Shown here: positions 14,887 through 24,334 of the stretch, in pieces
Position numbering within the stretch: the stretch's first letter is position 1
How the letters are laid out: every line of letters starts with the position of its first letter
NCBI GenBank assembly: GCA_048260865.1
Contig: JBLXGN010000003.1
Span: forward strand, 186,001-250,000
Reading direction: 5' to 3'
DNA length: 64,000 nt
Source: Marinobacterium sp048260865
GTDB lineage: Bacteria; Pseudomonadota; Gammaproteobacteria; Pseudomonadales; Balneatricaceae
Notes under the pieces: generated by a model
The model's input: the letters and a program-made list of their open reading frames with translations, nothing else
The model's database searches: none
Told to the model about the DNA's origin: nothing
Position numbers and translations under genes: made by a program

Positions 14887-16734
14887 ATGGCAGGTCGAAT
14901 ACCTCAGCATTTCATTGACGACCTACTGGCCCGCATCAACATCGTTGATGTGATAGACGGCCGCGTCAAACTCAAGCGAGCAGGTAAAAACTACTCCGGC
15001 CTTTGCCCCTTCCATAAGGAAAAAAGCCCCTCATTTTCCGTAAGCCCCGACAAGCAGTTCTACTACTGCTTTGGCTGTGGTGCCGGCGGCAATGCACTCG
15101 GCTTCCTGATGGAATATGACCGTCTCAATTTTCCCGAAGCTGTTGAAGAGCTGGCCAAGCTGGCCGGTATTGACGTACCACGCGAAGAGGGCCGCCAGGT
15201 CGACCATCAACGCGAGCAACAACTCAAACGCCAATTCGAAGCACTGGAACAAGCAAGCAGCTTTTTTCAGCAACAACTGCGCCAGTCACCCGAGCGCGAG
15301 CGCGCCGTCAATTATCTGAAGCAGCGAGGCCTCAGCGGCCAGATCGCCGCCGCATTTGAAATCGGCTACGCCCCGCCCGGCTGGGACAATTTGCTGAATC
15401 ACTTTAACGCTGTGGATAACGCCACCGAGCTACTGGAACAGTCCGGCATGGTGATTCACAACGAAGAAAAAGACAGCCACTACGACCGTTTCCGCGATCG
15501 CATCATGTTTCCGATACGCGATGTACGGGGCCGAGTTCTCGGCTTTGGAGGCCGAGTTCTGGGCGATGAAAAACCCAAATATCTCAACTCTCCTGAAACA
15601 CCCACCTTCCACAAGGGTCGTGAGCTATACGGCCTTTATGAAGCCCGTAAGCACAGCAACCAGCTGGACCGTCTGCTGATTGTCGAAGGCTATATGGACG
15701 TGGTCAGCCTGGCTCAGCACGGCATTAACTGGTCCGTCGCCACCCTGGGCACCGCTACTACAGCCCAGCACCTGGAGCGCCTATTCAAACTCGTACCCGA
15801 AGTTATCTTCTGCTTCGACGGTGACCAGGCTGGACGCACAGCCGCACTTCGCGCCTTGCACACCACCCTGCCCGTCATCAAAGACGGCCAGGAAGCACGT
15901 TTTCTGTTCTTGCCCGATGGTGAAGATCCAGACACACTGGTACGCAAGGAGGGCGAGGCCGCCTTCGGCCAACGCGTGACTCAGGCACTACCGCTAAGCG
16001 AATTCTTCTTCAAATCATTGACCGAAGAAGCCGACCTGAGCAGCATGGACGGCCGCGCCCGCTTCAGTAATACCGCATTACCCCTGATTCAATCCATGCA
16101 GCCGTGCCTGCTGAAACAGATGATGATGGATCGAATCTGTGAAATTACCGGCCTGTCTCTGGAGCAGCTCAGCAGTGTTATCGACCTGCACCAGGTGACT
16201 CAGCCCAGCAGCCCACCACCGGCAGTAACTGAACACTACACCCCGACGCCCCCTCGCTACGAAGAAGCCCGGACACCGGACTCATATTCCGCACCGTCGC
16301 CACGACGCAAACAGCAGTCACGACATCTGGTCAACCAGGCTATTTCCATTTTGCTACATCAACCCTCACTGGCGGCACAGGCACCCAAGGCCGCCGAATT
16401 CACGCTAGTGGACGAGCCTAATATCGGCGTTCTCATCCACCTGCTGGAGTACATGCAGGAAACACCCGGCAGCTCATTGGGGACCCTGCTGGTGGACTGG
16501 CAGGATGACGAGGCACGCAGAGCCGACCTGATGTTGTTAAACGAGATTTCACACCTGGATCCGGTACTGGGCGACACCAATGCCGCCAGCCTGTTACAGG
16601 AGACTCTGACCCGCATTCTGGCGCGCCGCCAGGAAGCCCTGATGGATCAGCTCTTGAAAAAATCGCGCCAGTCCCCATTAACAGAAGAAGAGAAACAGAC
16701 ACTGCGCCAGCTAGTACTGAACCAGCACAGCTGA
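14887..16734 (+). CDS. dnaG: DNA primase DnaG
   Basis: Synthesises RNA primers at the replication fork with DnaB. In 615 residues: the CHC2 zinc finger (CPFHKEKSPSF then CFGCGAGG, residues about 40-65), the catalytic core with DRIMFPIRDVRGRVLGFGGR, the TOPRIM acidic residues in LLIVEGYMDV (near 258) and FCFDGDQAGR (near 308), and the DnaB-binding helical domain at the C-terminus after a Pro/Ser/Thr-rich linker (about 435-475). It is the usual partner of rpsU and rpoD in the macromolecular synthesis cluster. Confidence 0.97.
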   Translation: MAGRIPQHFIDDLLARINIVDVIDGRVKLKRAGKNYSGLCPFHKEKSPSFSVSPDKQFYYCFGCGAGGNALGFLMEYDRLNFPEAVEELAKLAGIDVPREEGRQVDHQREQQLKRQFEALEQASSFFQQQLRQSPERERAVNYLKQRGLSGQIAAAFEIGYAPPGWDNLLNHFNAVDNATELLEQSGMVIHNEEKDSHYDRFRDRIMFPIRDVRGRVLGFGGRVLGDEKPKYLNSPETPTFHKGRELYGLYEARKHSNQLDRLLIVEGYMDVVSLAQHGINWSVATLGTATTAQHLERLFKLVPEVIFCFDGDQAGRTAALRALHTTLPVIKDGQEARFLFLPDGEDPDTLVRKEGEAAFGQRVTQALPLSEFFFKSLTEEADLSSMDGRARFSNTALPLIQSMQPCLLKQMMMDRICEITGLSLEQLSSVIDLHQVTQPSSPPPAVTEHYTPTPPRYEEARTPDSYSAPSPRRKQQSRHLVNQAISILLHQPSLAAQAPKAAEFTLVDEPNIGVLIHLLEYMQETPGSSLGTLLVDWQDDEARRADLMLLNEISHLDPVLGDTNAASLLQETLTRILARRQEALMDQLLKKSRQSPLTEEEKQTLRQLVLNQHS

Positions 16735-16846
16735 CAGCTGCAGCAAATCTTCAGCAAGCACCTGATTTCTGGTCTATTCTCCTATCAATAGACTTTTTTA
16801 CGCAGGTGCGGCACTTATAGTTGTAGCTGCCGACAGCCCTTTTCGG

Positions 16847-16852
16847 TATAAT
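16847..16852 (+). promoter_or_regulatory. Probable -10 box of an rpoD promoter
   Basis: A perfect TATAAT lies 58 bases before the rpoD start in the 175-base dnaG-rpoD gap. The nearest -35-like hexamer, TTGTAG at 16821, is 20 bases away, longer than usual, so promoter strength and sigma dependence are uncertain. Confidence 0.45.
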
Positions 16853-16909
16853 GTCGCGCTCGCTTTTCCGCCACCAGTCACATCAGCTTTCATTCGTTGC
16901 AGGGGCTCT

Positions 16910-18757
16910 ATGTCAGATAAATCCCAACAGCAGTCTCGACTAAAGGAACTGATCGCCCGAGGTAAAGAACAGGGCTATCTTACTTATGCCGAGGTTAACG
17001 ATCATCTTCCGGAAGATATTGCCGATCCCGATCAGGTCGAAGATATCATCCGCATGATCAACGACATGGGTATTCGTGTTGCTGAAGAAGCACCCGATGC
17101 CGAAGACCTGCTGCTGAGCGGCGGCGATTCTGCTGACGAAGCAGACGATGAAGCCGTAGCCGCACTGGCTGCTGTAGAGTCAGATGCCGGCCGCACAACC
17201 GACCCCGTGCGCATGTACATGCGTGAAATGGGTACCGTTGAGCTGCTGACTCGTGAAGGTGAGATCGATATCGCCAAGCGTATCGAAGAAGGCATTCGTG
17301 AAGTCATGATGGCACTCTCCCGCTTCCCGGGCAGCGTAGACCTCATCATGGACGCCTACAACGGCGTACTTCAGGAAGAAGGTCGTCTGAGTGACATATT
17401 CAGCGGCTATATTGACCCTGACTCCGAGGTTCCTACCGAAGAGAAGGAAGAGATCGACGAAATCGACGACGATGATGATCAGACCGATGACGACGACGAT
17501 GATGACGACGACAAAGACGGCGACGATTCCAGCGACGACAAAGAGCGCGGCCCGGATCCCGAAGAAGCGCGTCAGCGTTTCGGCCTGATTCAAGATGCAC
17601 TTGACCAGCTGAAAGCGGCCATTGCGAGCAACAGCTCTCCCGATGAGATCGAGTTTGCAGCCATGTCCCTGGCAAATGCATTCGCACCGATCAAGCTGTC
17701 CCCACGCTACTACGACCAGCTGGTCGAGCGTGTACGTAACTGCATCGATAGCATTCGTAAGCAGGAGCGCACAATCATGCGCATCTGCACCCAGCGCGCA
17801 AAAATGCCGCGCCCACTGTTCATCAAGTCTTTCCCGGGCAACGAAACCAGCCAGGAATGGCTGGACGAACTGGTTAACTGCGGCAAGCCGTTTGCTGCTC
17901 CGATCGCACGCAGCCTGCCCGACCTGCAGCGTGCTCAGCGCCGCCTGCGCCAGATCGAAGAAAGCGTCGGCATGAGCCTGGCCGAGATCAAGGAAGTAAA
18001 CCGTGATCTGTCCATTGGTGAAGCCCGTGCTCGTCGCGCCAAGAAGGAAATGGTTGAAGCCAACCTGCGTCTGGTTATCTCCATCGCCAAGAAGTACACC
18101 AACCGTGGCCTGCAGTTCCTGGACCTGATCCAGGAAGGCAACATCGGCTTGATGAAAGCTGTGGACAAGTTTGAATACCGCCGTGGTTACAAGTTCTCCA
18201 CCTATGCAACCTGGTGGATTCGTCAGGCGATCACTCGCTCCATCGCTGACCAGGCCCGTACCATCCGTATTCCGGTACACATGATCGAGACGATCAACAA
18301 GCTCAACCGCATCTCTCGTCAGATGCTGCAGGAGATGGGCCGAGAAGCAACGCCGGAAGAACTGGCCGAGCGTATGGAAATGCCGGAAGACAAGATCCGC
18401 AAGGTACTGAAGATCGCCAAAGAGCCGATCTCCATGGAAACTCCGATCGGCGACGACGAAGACTCCAGCCTGGGTGATTTCATCGAAGACACCACCCTGT
18501 CTTCACCGGTTGAAACCGCTACAGGCGAAGGCCTGCGCGAATCGACGCGTGAGATCCTTTCAGGCCTGACCGCGCGTGAGGCCAAGGTACTGCGCATGCG
18601 TTTCGGTATCGACATGAACACTGACCACACCCTTGAGGAAGTGGGCAAGCAGTTCGACGTAACCCGTGAGCGTATCCGCCAGATCGAAGCCAAGGCGCTG
18701 CGCAAGCTGCGCCACCCGAGCCGCTCCGATCACCTGCGCACCTTCATCGACGATTAA
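16910..18757 (+). CDS. rpoD: RNA polymerase sigma factor RpoD (sigma-70)
   Basis: The primary sigma factor. In 615 residues: region 1.1 (QQSRLKELIARGKEQGYLTY), region 1.2 with DPVRMYMREMG near 100, a non-conserved region, region 2 with RLVISIAKKYTNRGLQFLDL and the -10-binding YKFSTYATWWIRQAI near 435, region 3, and region 4 with DHTLEEVGKQFDVTRERIRQ for -35 recognition. The non-conserved region carries a very acidic Asp-rich tract (about residues 182-213), longer than I would expect but in a part of the protein known to vary. A 60-base gap separates it from the tRNA gene. Confidence 0.98.
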   Translation: MSDKSQQQSRLKELIARGKEQGYLTYAEVNDHLPEDIADPDQVEDIIRMINDMGIRVAEEAPDAEDLLLSGGDSADEADDEAVAALAAVESDAGRTTDPVRMYMREMGTVELLTREGEIDIAKRIEEGIREVMMALSRFPGSVDLIMDAYNGVLQEEGRLSDIFSGYIDPDSEVPTEEKEEIDEIDDDDDQTDDDDDDDDDKDGDDSSDDKERGPDPEEARQRFGLIQDALDQLKAAIASNSSPDEIEFAAMSLANAFAPIKLSPRYYDQLVERVRNCIDSIRKQERTIMRICTQRAKMPRPLFIKSFPGNETSQEWLDELVNCGKPFAAPIARSLPDLQRAQRRLRQIEESVGMSLAEIKEVNRDLSIGEARARRAKKEMVEANLRLVISIAKKYTNRGLQFLDLIQEGNIGLMKAVDKFEYRRGYKFSTYATWWIRQAITRSIADQARTIRIPVHMIETINKLNRISRQMLQEMGREATPEELAERMEMPEDKIRKVLKIAKEPISMETPIGDDEDSSLGDFIEDTTLSSPVETATGEGLRESTREILSGLTAREAKVLRMRFGIDMNTDHTLEEVGKQFDVTRERIRQIEAKALRKLRHPSRSDHLRTFIDD

Positions 18758-18775
18758 TCGTTTATTTTCAGCATA

Positions 18776-18803
18776 TTGCGCCAATGGTAGGACATGCTAT
18801 CAT
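18776..18803 (+). promoter_or_regulatory. tRNA-Ile2 promoter inside the rpoD 3' hairpin
   Basis: TTGCGC (18776-18781), 16 bases, TATCAT (18798-18803), with a start expected near 18810 just before the tRNA at 18818. Both hexamers are imperfect. The element lies almost entirely within the inverted repeat at 18778-18809. Confidence 0.5.
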
Positions 18804-18814
18804 TGGCGCTCCTT
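18778..18814 (+). terminator. Candidate rpoD terminator hairpin
   Basis: GCGCCAATG (18778-18786) pairs perfectly with CATTGGCGC (18801-18809), and TAG/CTA extends the stem inside the loop. It is followed by TCCTTTTA, a weak T-tract. It may terminate rpoD or act as a processing site between rpoD mRNA and the tRNA. Confidence 0.5.
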
Positions 18815-18817
18815 TTA

Positions 18818-18894
<77 letters not shown>

Positions 18895-18955
18895 ATTCTG
18901 CAGATTCTGCACCCCTCTCCCAGAATTTCACTTCTATACTCTCATTGCATGCAGC

Positions 18956-18983
18956 AATACCCTTAAAGATTACGGGTATTTTT
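18956..18983 (+). terminator. Intrinsic terminator after tRNA-Ile2
   Basis: AATACCC (18956-18962) and GGGTATT (18974-18980) form a seven-pair stem with an 11-base loop, running into five T (18979-18983). Confidence 0.65.
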
Positions 18984-19112
18984 CCGCAATCCATTCAAAC
19001 GCACGTTACAAACAGATCCATATCAGCTTAGAATGCAGTAGATACAGTCGTGCAGCTCATGACAGCAGCCTCAGAAGAAGGGCAGGCGTCAGAGTGGAGC
19101 AAGGGGAATCCA

Positions 19113-20150
19113 GTGAAGGTAGGACTGATTCAATCGGCCCTGGAGGCATATCGCGAGAGCCATCCCAAGAAAGGTTTTATGATCTTTCAAGCGCTGCTGG
19201 CAGCATCGCTGATTGCTCCCATGGGTATCTGGCGCTTCACCATCGAAGAATATCCACAGGGTATTTTCGACCTGACGCTGTCCATCATTTTTGTTGTGAT
19301 TGCCTATATCGGCAGTAAGGACCAATATTTTCATTTGGTCTCGCGCATTTTTGCGATCAGCTACACTCTTGGCGTCCTCATCACTATTCAGTACACCGGT
19401 ATTATCGGACTCTTCTGGTCCTATGCAGCAACGGTCGCCGTTTTCTTCTCGGCAAGGCGCTGGGAGGCAATACTGGTTGCCATAGTCATCTATCTCACAT
19501 GCATCCATGCAGTCTGGGATATAGCCGAACCCCAGCTGCTGTTTACCTATTCCGCCTGCTTTCTGCTGATCACCTTTTTTTGTTTCAACTTTTCAACCCG
19601 TCTTCTGGCAGACAACTCGCGCTTGAGCCAGGAAGCACTCCAGGACGCCCTCACCGGGCTCGGCAACCGCCGCTCCCTTGATGATCACATTAACAAGATT
19701 GCAAACACCGATGACCCACCCGGTGTTGCTTACAGCTTAATCATGTTTGATCTTGACCACTTCAAACAGATCAATGACTCCTACGGGCATACAACGGGCG
19801 ACTTGGTACTGGCCCGACTGGCCGACTTGATCAAATCCAAGGTACCTTCGGACGTTCGAGTCTACCGTTACGGTGGTGAAGAGTTTTTGATTTTGACGCC
19901 GACGGACCTTGATCAAGCTTCGCTCCTGGCCGAGCGACTTCGACAACTAGTCGAACAAAGCAAGATTATTCGTGAACTATCCACTCCCATCACGATTTCA
20001 CTGGGGGTAGCCCAAAAGCAAAAAGGAGCCAACTATCGCTCCTGGCTCAAGGCTGCGGATGATGCCTTGTATCGAGCCAAAGCAACTGGGCGCAACAAGG
20101 TATGCACAGCGCTTTCCGAGGATTCTGTTCCACCATCATGGCGGAAATAA
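19113..20150 (+). CDS. Membrane diguanylate cyclase (GGEEF)
   Basis: Makes c-di-GMP from two GTP. About 345 residues: an N-terminal membrane part with roughly five to six hydrophobic helices and no extracellular sensor domain of note, then a GGDEF domain that begins DALTGLGNRRSLDDH, carries DLDHFKQINDSYGH (metal and base binding) and RYGGEEF at the active site, and ends SLGVAQ and ADDALYRAKATGRN. The residues before the active site read VPSD with no Arg, so the RxxD inhibitory site is absent and product inhibition may be weak. The start is uncertain: GTG at 19113 has AAGGGG six bases upstream, while ATG at 19059 and GTG at 19050 have no ribosome site. It is a single-gene unit. Confidence 0.85.
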   Translation: MKVGLIQSALEAYRESHPKKGFMIFQALLAASLIAPMGIWRFTIEEYPQGIFDLTLSIIFVVIAYIGSKDQYFHLVSRIFAISYTLGVLITIQYTGIIGLFWSYAATVAVFFSARRWEAILVAIVIYLTCIHAVWDIAEPQLLFTYSACFLLITFFCFNFSTRLLADNSRLSQEALQDALTGLGNRRSLDDHINKIANTDDPPGVAYSLIMFDLDHFKQINDSYGHTTGDLVLARLADLIKSKVPSDVRVYRYGGEEFLILTPTDLDQASLLAERLRQLVEQSKIIRELSTPITISLGVAQKQKGANYRSWLKAADDALYRAKATGRNKVCTALSEDSVPPSWRK

Positions 20151-20390
20151 GAAGCCCAAAAAAACGTAACTGCAGGCCAACAAAAACACCTATTTGAATC
20201 CATAAAACACGAGTGTCATTCTTTCGCAACACACAACCAAAAGATCACATAAATTACCGGGTTTTTGTTGTCATCATCCTGCAAATCTTCTAAAACCGTA
20301 ACGGAACTGCATTGTTTTCGTGGTTGAATACGATGCCATTCTGATAACAGCGCGGCCCTTCGGCCGAGCACAGTGCCCGCAGGGAACAAT

Positions 20391-21539
20391 ATGAAGATTG
20401 GGATCCTGGCATTCCCGGCCGATCAACAAATAAAGCTGCAACGCATACTCAGTCTATCCAAGACCCGTAACTATGAGCTGATAGAGGCTCCAGAGAACGG
20501 CAACGTAGACCTTTTGGTTGTTTTTGGTGAAGAAAACCTGAGCCAGTGTAACGGCTTCACTCTTCCCGCCAGTCATATATTGGTTGCCAGCCGTAATACA
20601 CCTCCAAACGGTCACCCGCACCTTAAAGTGCCCTTTATTTCATCCCGAGTGCTGCGCATCGTAGACAGTACCGATCCGCTGTCACAACCCACGGTGACTG
20701 CCCAGCCTCAGCCGATCGCTTCTCAGAACTCTACACCGGCTGCGACTCAACCTGCGGCTGAACCCGTAGAAGCAGAACCAGCACCGTCCTCAACGGGCCT
20801 GTTTAAACGCTTCTTCAAAGACCGCTCAAGTGAAACCAAACCGGCGCAAACCGCTCCGGCAGCAGAAAGCCCAAGCGCAGCACCGACAGCGTCCACAGCC
20901 AGTCCGGCCCCCGTTGCTCCAGCACCTATTACTGCCAACACTCAGGTAGAGCCGACGCCTGCTGCTCAGCCAGCGCCCACGCAACCCGCTTCTGTTGCGC
21001 CAGCCTCTCCACAGTCAGGTATAACGCAGCCCAGAGAGCCGCAGGAAGATAAAGACAACCTGTTCAAAAAATACGACGCTCAAATCGAAGAAGCGCAGCG
21101 TCAAAAAGCCGAGCAGGACGCTGCCGCGTCAGAAATGGAGTATTCTGTACTGGTGGTTGATGACAGCCATCCGATGCAGCAGGTGCTTGCCAAGGAATTG
21201 GCTCAACTGGAGCAAACAATCCATGTGGATTTTGCTGATGACGGTGAAACCGCTCTGGAAAAAGTGGCCACCAAACACTTTGATTTCATCTTTCTCGACA
21301 TCATGATGCCTGGGATTGATGGTTTTGAAACCTGCACCAAAATGCGAGCCATGCCGGCGCTGAAAAAGACGCCCATCATCATGCTCTCTTCGAAAACTTC
21401 CCCTCTGGATGAGGTGAAGGGAATCATGGCAGGCTCCTCCACCTACCTGACAAAGCCTATCGACTCTGAAGAGTTTCGTAAGGTGATCAAACGCGTATCC
21501 CGCTGGGTAAGCGACTTTAATTCCAAACGGGACCAGTGA
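20391..21539 (+). CDS. pilG: PilG-like response regulator with N-terminal domain and long linker
   Basis: This 382-residue protein ends in a CheY-type receiver (about 252-375: VLVVDDSHP, phospho-acceptor in FLDIMMPGIDG, and the Lys of YLTKPID). It is preceded by an Ala/Pro/Thr-rich linker of about 150 residues and an N-terminal domain of about 100 residues (GILAFPADQQIKLQRI, LLVVFGEE) that I do not recognise. Typical PilG is only about 130 residues. Its place as first gene before pilH, pilI, pilJ and chpA supports the PilG role: accepting phosphate from ChpA and promoting pilus extension. The ATG at 20391 follows AGGGA; a GTG at 20373 is less likely. Confidence 0.75.
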   Translation: MKIGILAFPADQQIKLQRILSLSKTRNYELIEAPENGNVDLLVVFGEENLSQCNGFTLPASHILVASRNTPPNGHPHLKVPFISSRVLRIVDSTDPLSQPTVTAQPQPIASQNSTPAATQPAAEPVEAEPAPSSTGLFKRFFKDRSSETKPAQTAPAAESPSAAPTASTASPAPVAPAPITANTQVEPTPAAQPAPTQPASVAPASPQSGITQPREPQEDKDNLFKKYDAQIEEAQRQKAEQDAAASEMEYSVLVVDDSHPMQQVLAKELAQLEQTIHVDFADDGETALEKVATKHFDFIFLDIMMPGIDGFETCTKMRAMPALKKTPIIMLSSKTSPLDEVKGIMAGSSTYLTKPIDSEEFRKVIKRVSRWVSDFNSKRDQ

Positions 21540-21559
21540 CAGTAAGGACGTAACACCCC

Positions 21560-21925
21560 ATGTCGGTAAAGAAAATTTTAGTTGTTGAAGATGACCCGGT
21601 ATACCAGCAACGCCTGCGAGATATTCTCACCCAGACAGGCGCCCAGATTCTGGTGGCCTCCGATGGTCAGCAGGGTGTTGCCATGGCTGAACAGGAACTG
21701 CCAGATCTGGTGTTCATGGATATAGTGATGCCTGGCATCGACGGTTTTTCAGCCTGTCGACAGATTACAACCGGCGAGAGCACCAAGCATATTCCGGTGA
21801 TTATCGTTTCCAGCAAGCATCAGGAAGCAGATCGCGTTTGGGCACAGCTTCAAGGTGCTTCGGCCATGGTCGCCAAACCCTACACGGAACAGGATATTCT
21901 GGAGCAGGTAGAAGCGTATGGCTGA
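21560..21925 (+). CDS. pilH: Twitching motility response regulator PilH
   Basis: A stand-alone 121-residue receiver with acidic pair VVEDD at 9-12, phospho-acceptor Asp54 in VFMDIVMPG, and Lys in MVAKPYT. In Pseudomonas PilH is the second CheY-like output of the Chp kinase, acting in pilus retraction or as a phosphate sink. It lies 20 bases after pilG and overlaps pilI by eight bases. Confidence 0.85.
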   Translation: MSVKKILVVEDDPVYQQRLRDILTQTGAQILVASDGQQGVAMAEQELPDLVFMDIVMPGIDGFSACRQITTGESTKHIPVIIVSSKHQEADRVWAQLQGASAMVAKPYTEQDILEQVEAYG

Positions 21926-22481
21926 TACCGAGGATAGCCTGGACACTCGCCCGAGCCCGTTTACGACCCAACGCGATACTCTGCTCACTTCACCTGGTGG
22001 AGAGGCTGAGTATCGTGAGGTGCGCCACGGTTTTACGGTTGCAGACCAGCCTCTGATGCTGGCTGCCAATGTGCTGTCAGAAATCACCTCGGGCGCCAAA
22101 ATTTGCGCCATCCCGGATACCCCTCCCTGGTTCAGCGGTTTTATTAATCATCGAGGCCATACGGTACCCGTGTATGACCTCCAATACTGGCTAACCGAGA
22201 CCCCGGTTGATCGACGCCAGACCGTCTACATCCTTCTCTTTGGGACTCAGCCGCATACCGCTGGAATTCTGCTTGAGCAATTTCCTACGGTACTGACGGA
22301 TCCCAAACACATGGATCAGACGCCGCCTCCCCGTTACCCGGAACTGGAGGCATTCGCCCGTACCGGCTACAACAGCCAGGGACAGTGCTGGGTTGAAATC
22401 GACCATTCTGCGCTACTGAATCATTTAAAAAATAACTTTCATCAGCCTGTGGCGAAAGCCGAAGTGCAAGACAATTCATGA
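21918..22481 (+). CDS. pilI: CheW-like adaptor PilI
   Basis: A 187-residue CheW-domain protein expected to couple the PilJ receptor to the ChpA kinase. The pattern IPDTPPWFSGFINHRGHTVP corresponds to the CheW region around the receptor/kinase contact. The start overlaps the end of pilH and pilJ begins ten bases after its stop. Confidence 0.82.
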   Translation: MADTEDSLDTRPSPFTTQRDTLLTSPGGEAEYREVRHGFTVADQPLMLAANVLSEITSGAKICAIPDTPPWFSGFINHRGHTVPVYDLQYWLTETPVDRRQTVYILLFGTQPHTAGILLEQFPTVLTDPKHMDQTPPPRYPELEAFARTGYNSQGQCWVEIDHSALLNHLKNNFHQPVAKAEVQDNS

Positions 22482-22491
22482 GGGACGCACC

Positions 22492-24306
22492 ATGCCCGTT
22501 TTCTGGGAATTACAAAACCTTCGCATGGGGATCAAGTTTGCGGTTGCCGGTGTGCTGCTGGTTATCGGCATCGTTGCAATCGCTGTCGCCTATTACCAAA
22601 CGATCCTGATCGACGAGCGAGCCCAGGTTGTCAGCCGGGAAACCCGACAGCTGGCTGAAGATGCAAGCCAGCTTGACCTGTCGCTGGCGGATGCTCAGGT
22701 AGCCCTCACTAACGCCCGCCTGTCACCCAGCAACAACTCTCTGAAGCAGTTTATTGTCTCTGCAACACGTCTGAACAATGAACTCACTGCCATGCTGCCG
22801 CACCTGCGTTCCGATACTGATCGCCAAAATATCCAGCAGCGACTGGACCAGCTGCAGCTGAGCGAAAAAATGGCAACACTGAACCGTGTCAATCTGCGCA
22901 CCCCCACACCGGGTAGCGAGATTGCGGGACTGCAACAGAGCTTCGGGCAGGCTTTGATCGACCTGCGTGAAGTTAATGAGCAACTCCAGTTACTGACATC
23001 CGTGTATGCCGATGAAGATAGCGAAAAGCGCAACGCTGACACGGCTCAGATGATCAAGCTGTTCTTTGCCTCTCTGGTTATTCTGGGTCTGGCCATGGCT
23101 GTTGCTCTGGCGATCGTCAAATACGGGGTACTTGACCCTGTTCGTCGTATTCAGAAAACCGTGGATGCGGTGCGTGCCGGTGATACCGAAGCCCGTACCC
23201 GCCTGGAAAGTGGTGACGAGCTGGGCCAGATGGCCAACGTACTCGACATGCTGCTGGACGAGAAGGAAACCGCTCTGGCCAAGCAGGCAGAAGAGAACAA
23301 GAAACTCAACAACTCCATCATCGAACTGATTCAGAGCGTATTCAAAATCAGTCAGCGTGACCTGACGGTTCGTGTGCCTGTTGCTGAAGACATCACCGGT
23401 GCCATCGCCGACTCCATCAACCAGCTGACCCAGTCAATCGAGAAAGTACTGCTGGAAGTCAGCCATATCACCAAAGAGGTCAACACCTCTTCCGTGCAGG
23501 TTAAGAGTCAGTCCGAAGCGGTCCTGGAGCAGGCGAACAAGGAGCAGGAAGAGATCAACGCAACCCTGGAAGGTTTGGACTCCGCGATTGAAGCCATGCA
23601 GCTGATTTCCAAGCTGGCCAGCGTCTCCAACACCGCGTCCCAGCAGGCAATCAGCACCTCAGAGACCGCGAAAGAGTCAGTATCTGCGACCATCAACAGT
23701 ATCAACAAGATGCGCCAGACCATCCACGAAGCGGAAAAACGTATCAAGCGTCTGGGTGAACGTTCTCAGGAAATCGGCGGTATCATCAACCTGATCAACA
23801 ACATCTCGGAGCGTACTCATATCCTGTCTCTGAACGCGAGTATGCATGCTGCCTCTGCCGGTGAAGCCGGGCGAGGTTTGATGGTGGTGGTAGACGAAGT
23901 ACAGCGTCTGGCGGAAAACTCCCGTGAAGCGACTGCCGAAATCGAAAACCTGGTCAACAACATTCAGCTGGAAACCGCCGATACCATCCATGTTATCAAC
24001 ACCGCGATCGAGGACGTTGTAACCGGTACACGCCTGGCCGAGAAAGCGGGTGAGCACATGGAACAAACCCGTAGCACCACGCAATCACTGGTAGAGTCTG
24101 TTGTCCGTATCGCTCAGAACGCAACAGGTCAGGCCAAGCTGGCTCAGAGCCTGCGCCAGCGTGCCGATAGTATCAACGCCTTCACCCAGGCTACCAATAG
24201 CGAGATGGTGCAGCAGAAACAGCTCTCCTCCCGTCTGGTAGGTGCCGCCGACGAACTGCAGCGCTCAATCAGCGTGTTCAAACTGCAGCATCAGGTTGAA
24301 GACTGA
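22492..24306 (+). CDS. pilJ: Type IV pilus chemoreceptor PilJ
   Basis: A 604-residue methyl-accepting protein. TM1 lies at about 14-36, a periplasmic PilJ-type sensor at about 37-185, TM2 at about 190-212 (LFFASLVILGLAMAVALAIV), then HAMP and a long coiled-coil signalling domain whose tip reads RTHILSLNASMHAASAGEAG, diverging from the flagellar-type tip (QTNLLALNAAIEASRAGEAG), as is usual for PilJ. In Pseudomonas PilJ senses pilus tension or pilin and drives cAMP and twitching outputs. GAGGGA precedes the ATG. Confidence 0.9.
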   Translation: MPVFWELQNLRMGIKFAVAGVLLVIGIVAIAVAYYQTILIDERAQVVSRETRQLAEDASQLDLSLADAQVALTNARLSPSNNSLKQFIVSATRLNNELTAMLPHLRSDTDRQNIQQRLDQLQLSEKMATLNRVNLRTPTPGSEIAGLQQSFGQALIDLREVNEQLQLLTSVYADEDSEKRNADTAQMIKLFFASLVILGLAMAVALAIVKYGVLDPVRRIQKTVDAVRAGDTEARTRLESGDELGQMANVLDMLLDEKETALAKQAEENKKLNNSIIELIQSVFKISQRDLTVRVPVAEDITGAIADSINQLTQSIEKVLLEVSHITKEVNTSSVQVKSQSEAVLEQANKEQEEINATLEGLDSAIEAMQLISKLASVSNTASQQAISTSETAKESVSATINSINKMRQTIHEAEKRIKRLGERSQEIGGIINLINNISERTHILSLNASMHAASAGEAGRGLMVVVDEVQRLAENSREATAEIENLVNNIQLETADTIHVINTAIEDVVTGTRLAEKAGEHMEQTRSTTQSLVESVVRIAQNATGQAKLAQSLRQRADSINAFTQATNSEMVQQKQLSSRLVGAADELQRSISVFKLQHQVED

Positions 24307-24334
24307 GGGACGTCGGCAGATGGAGGAATGCGGT

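Noticed and set aside
17180..18280. 366-codon open frame antisense to rpoD
   Set aside because: It overlaps the conserved sigma-70 regions and has Val/Asp-rich repeats that mirror the Asp-rich tract of RpoD; not a gene.
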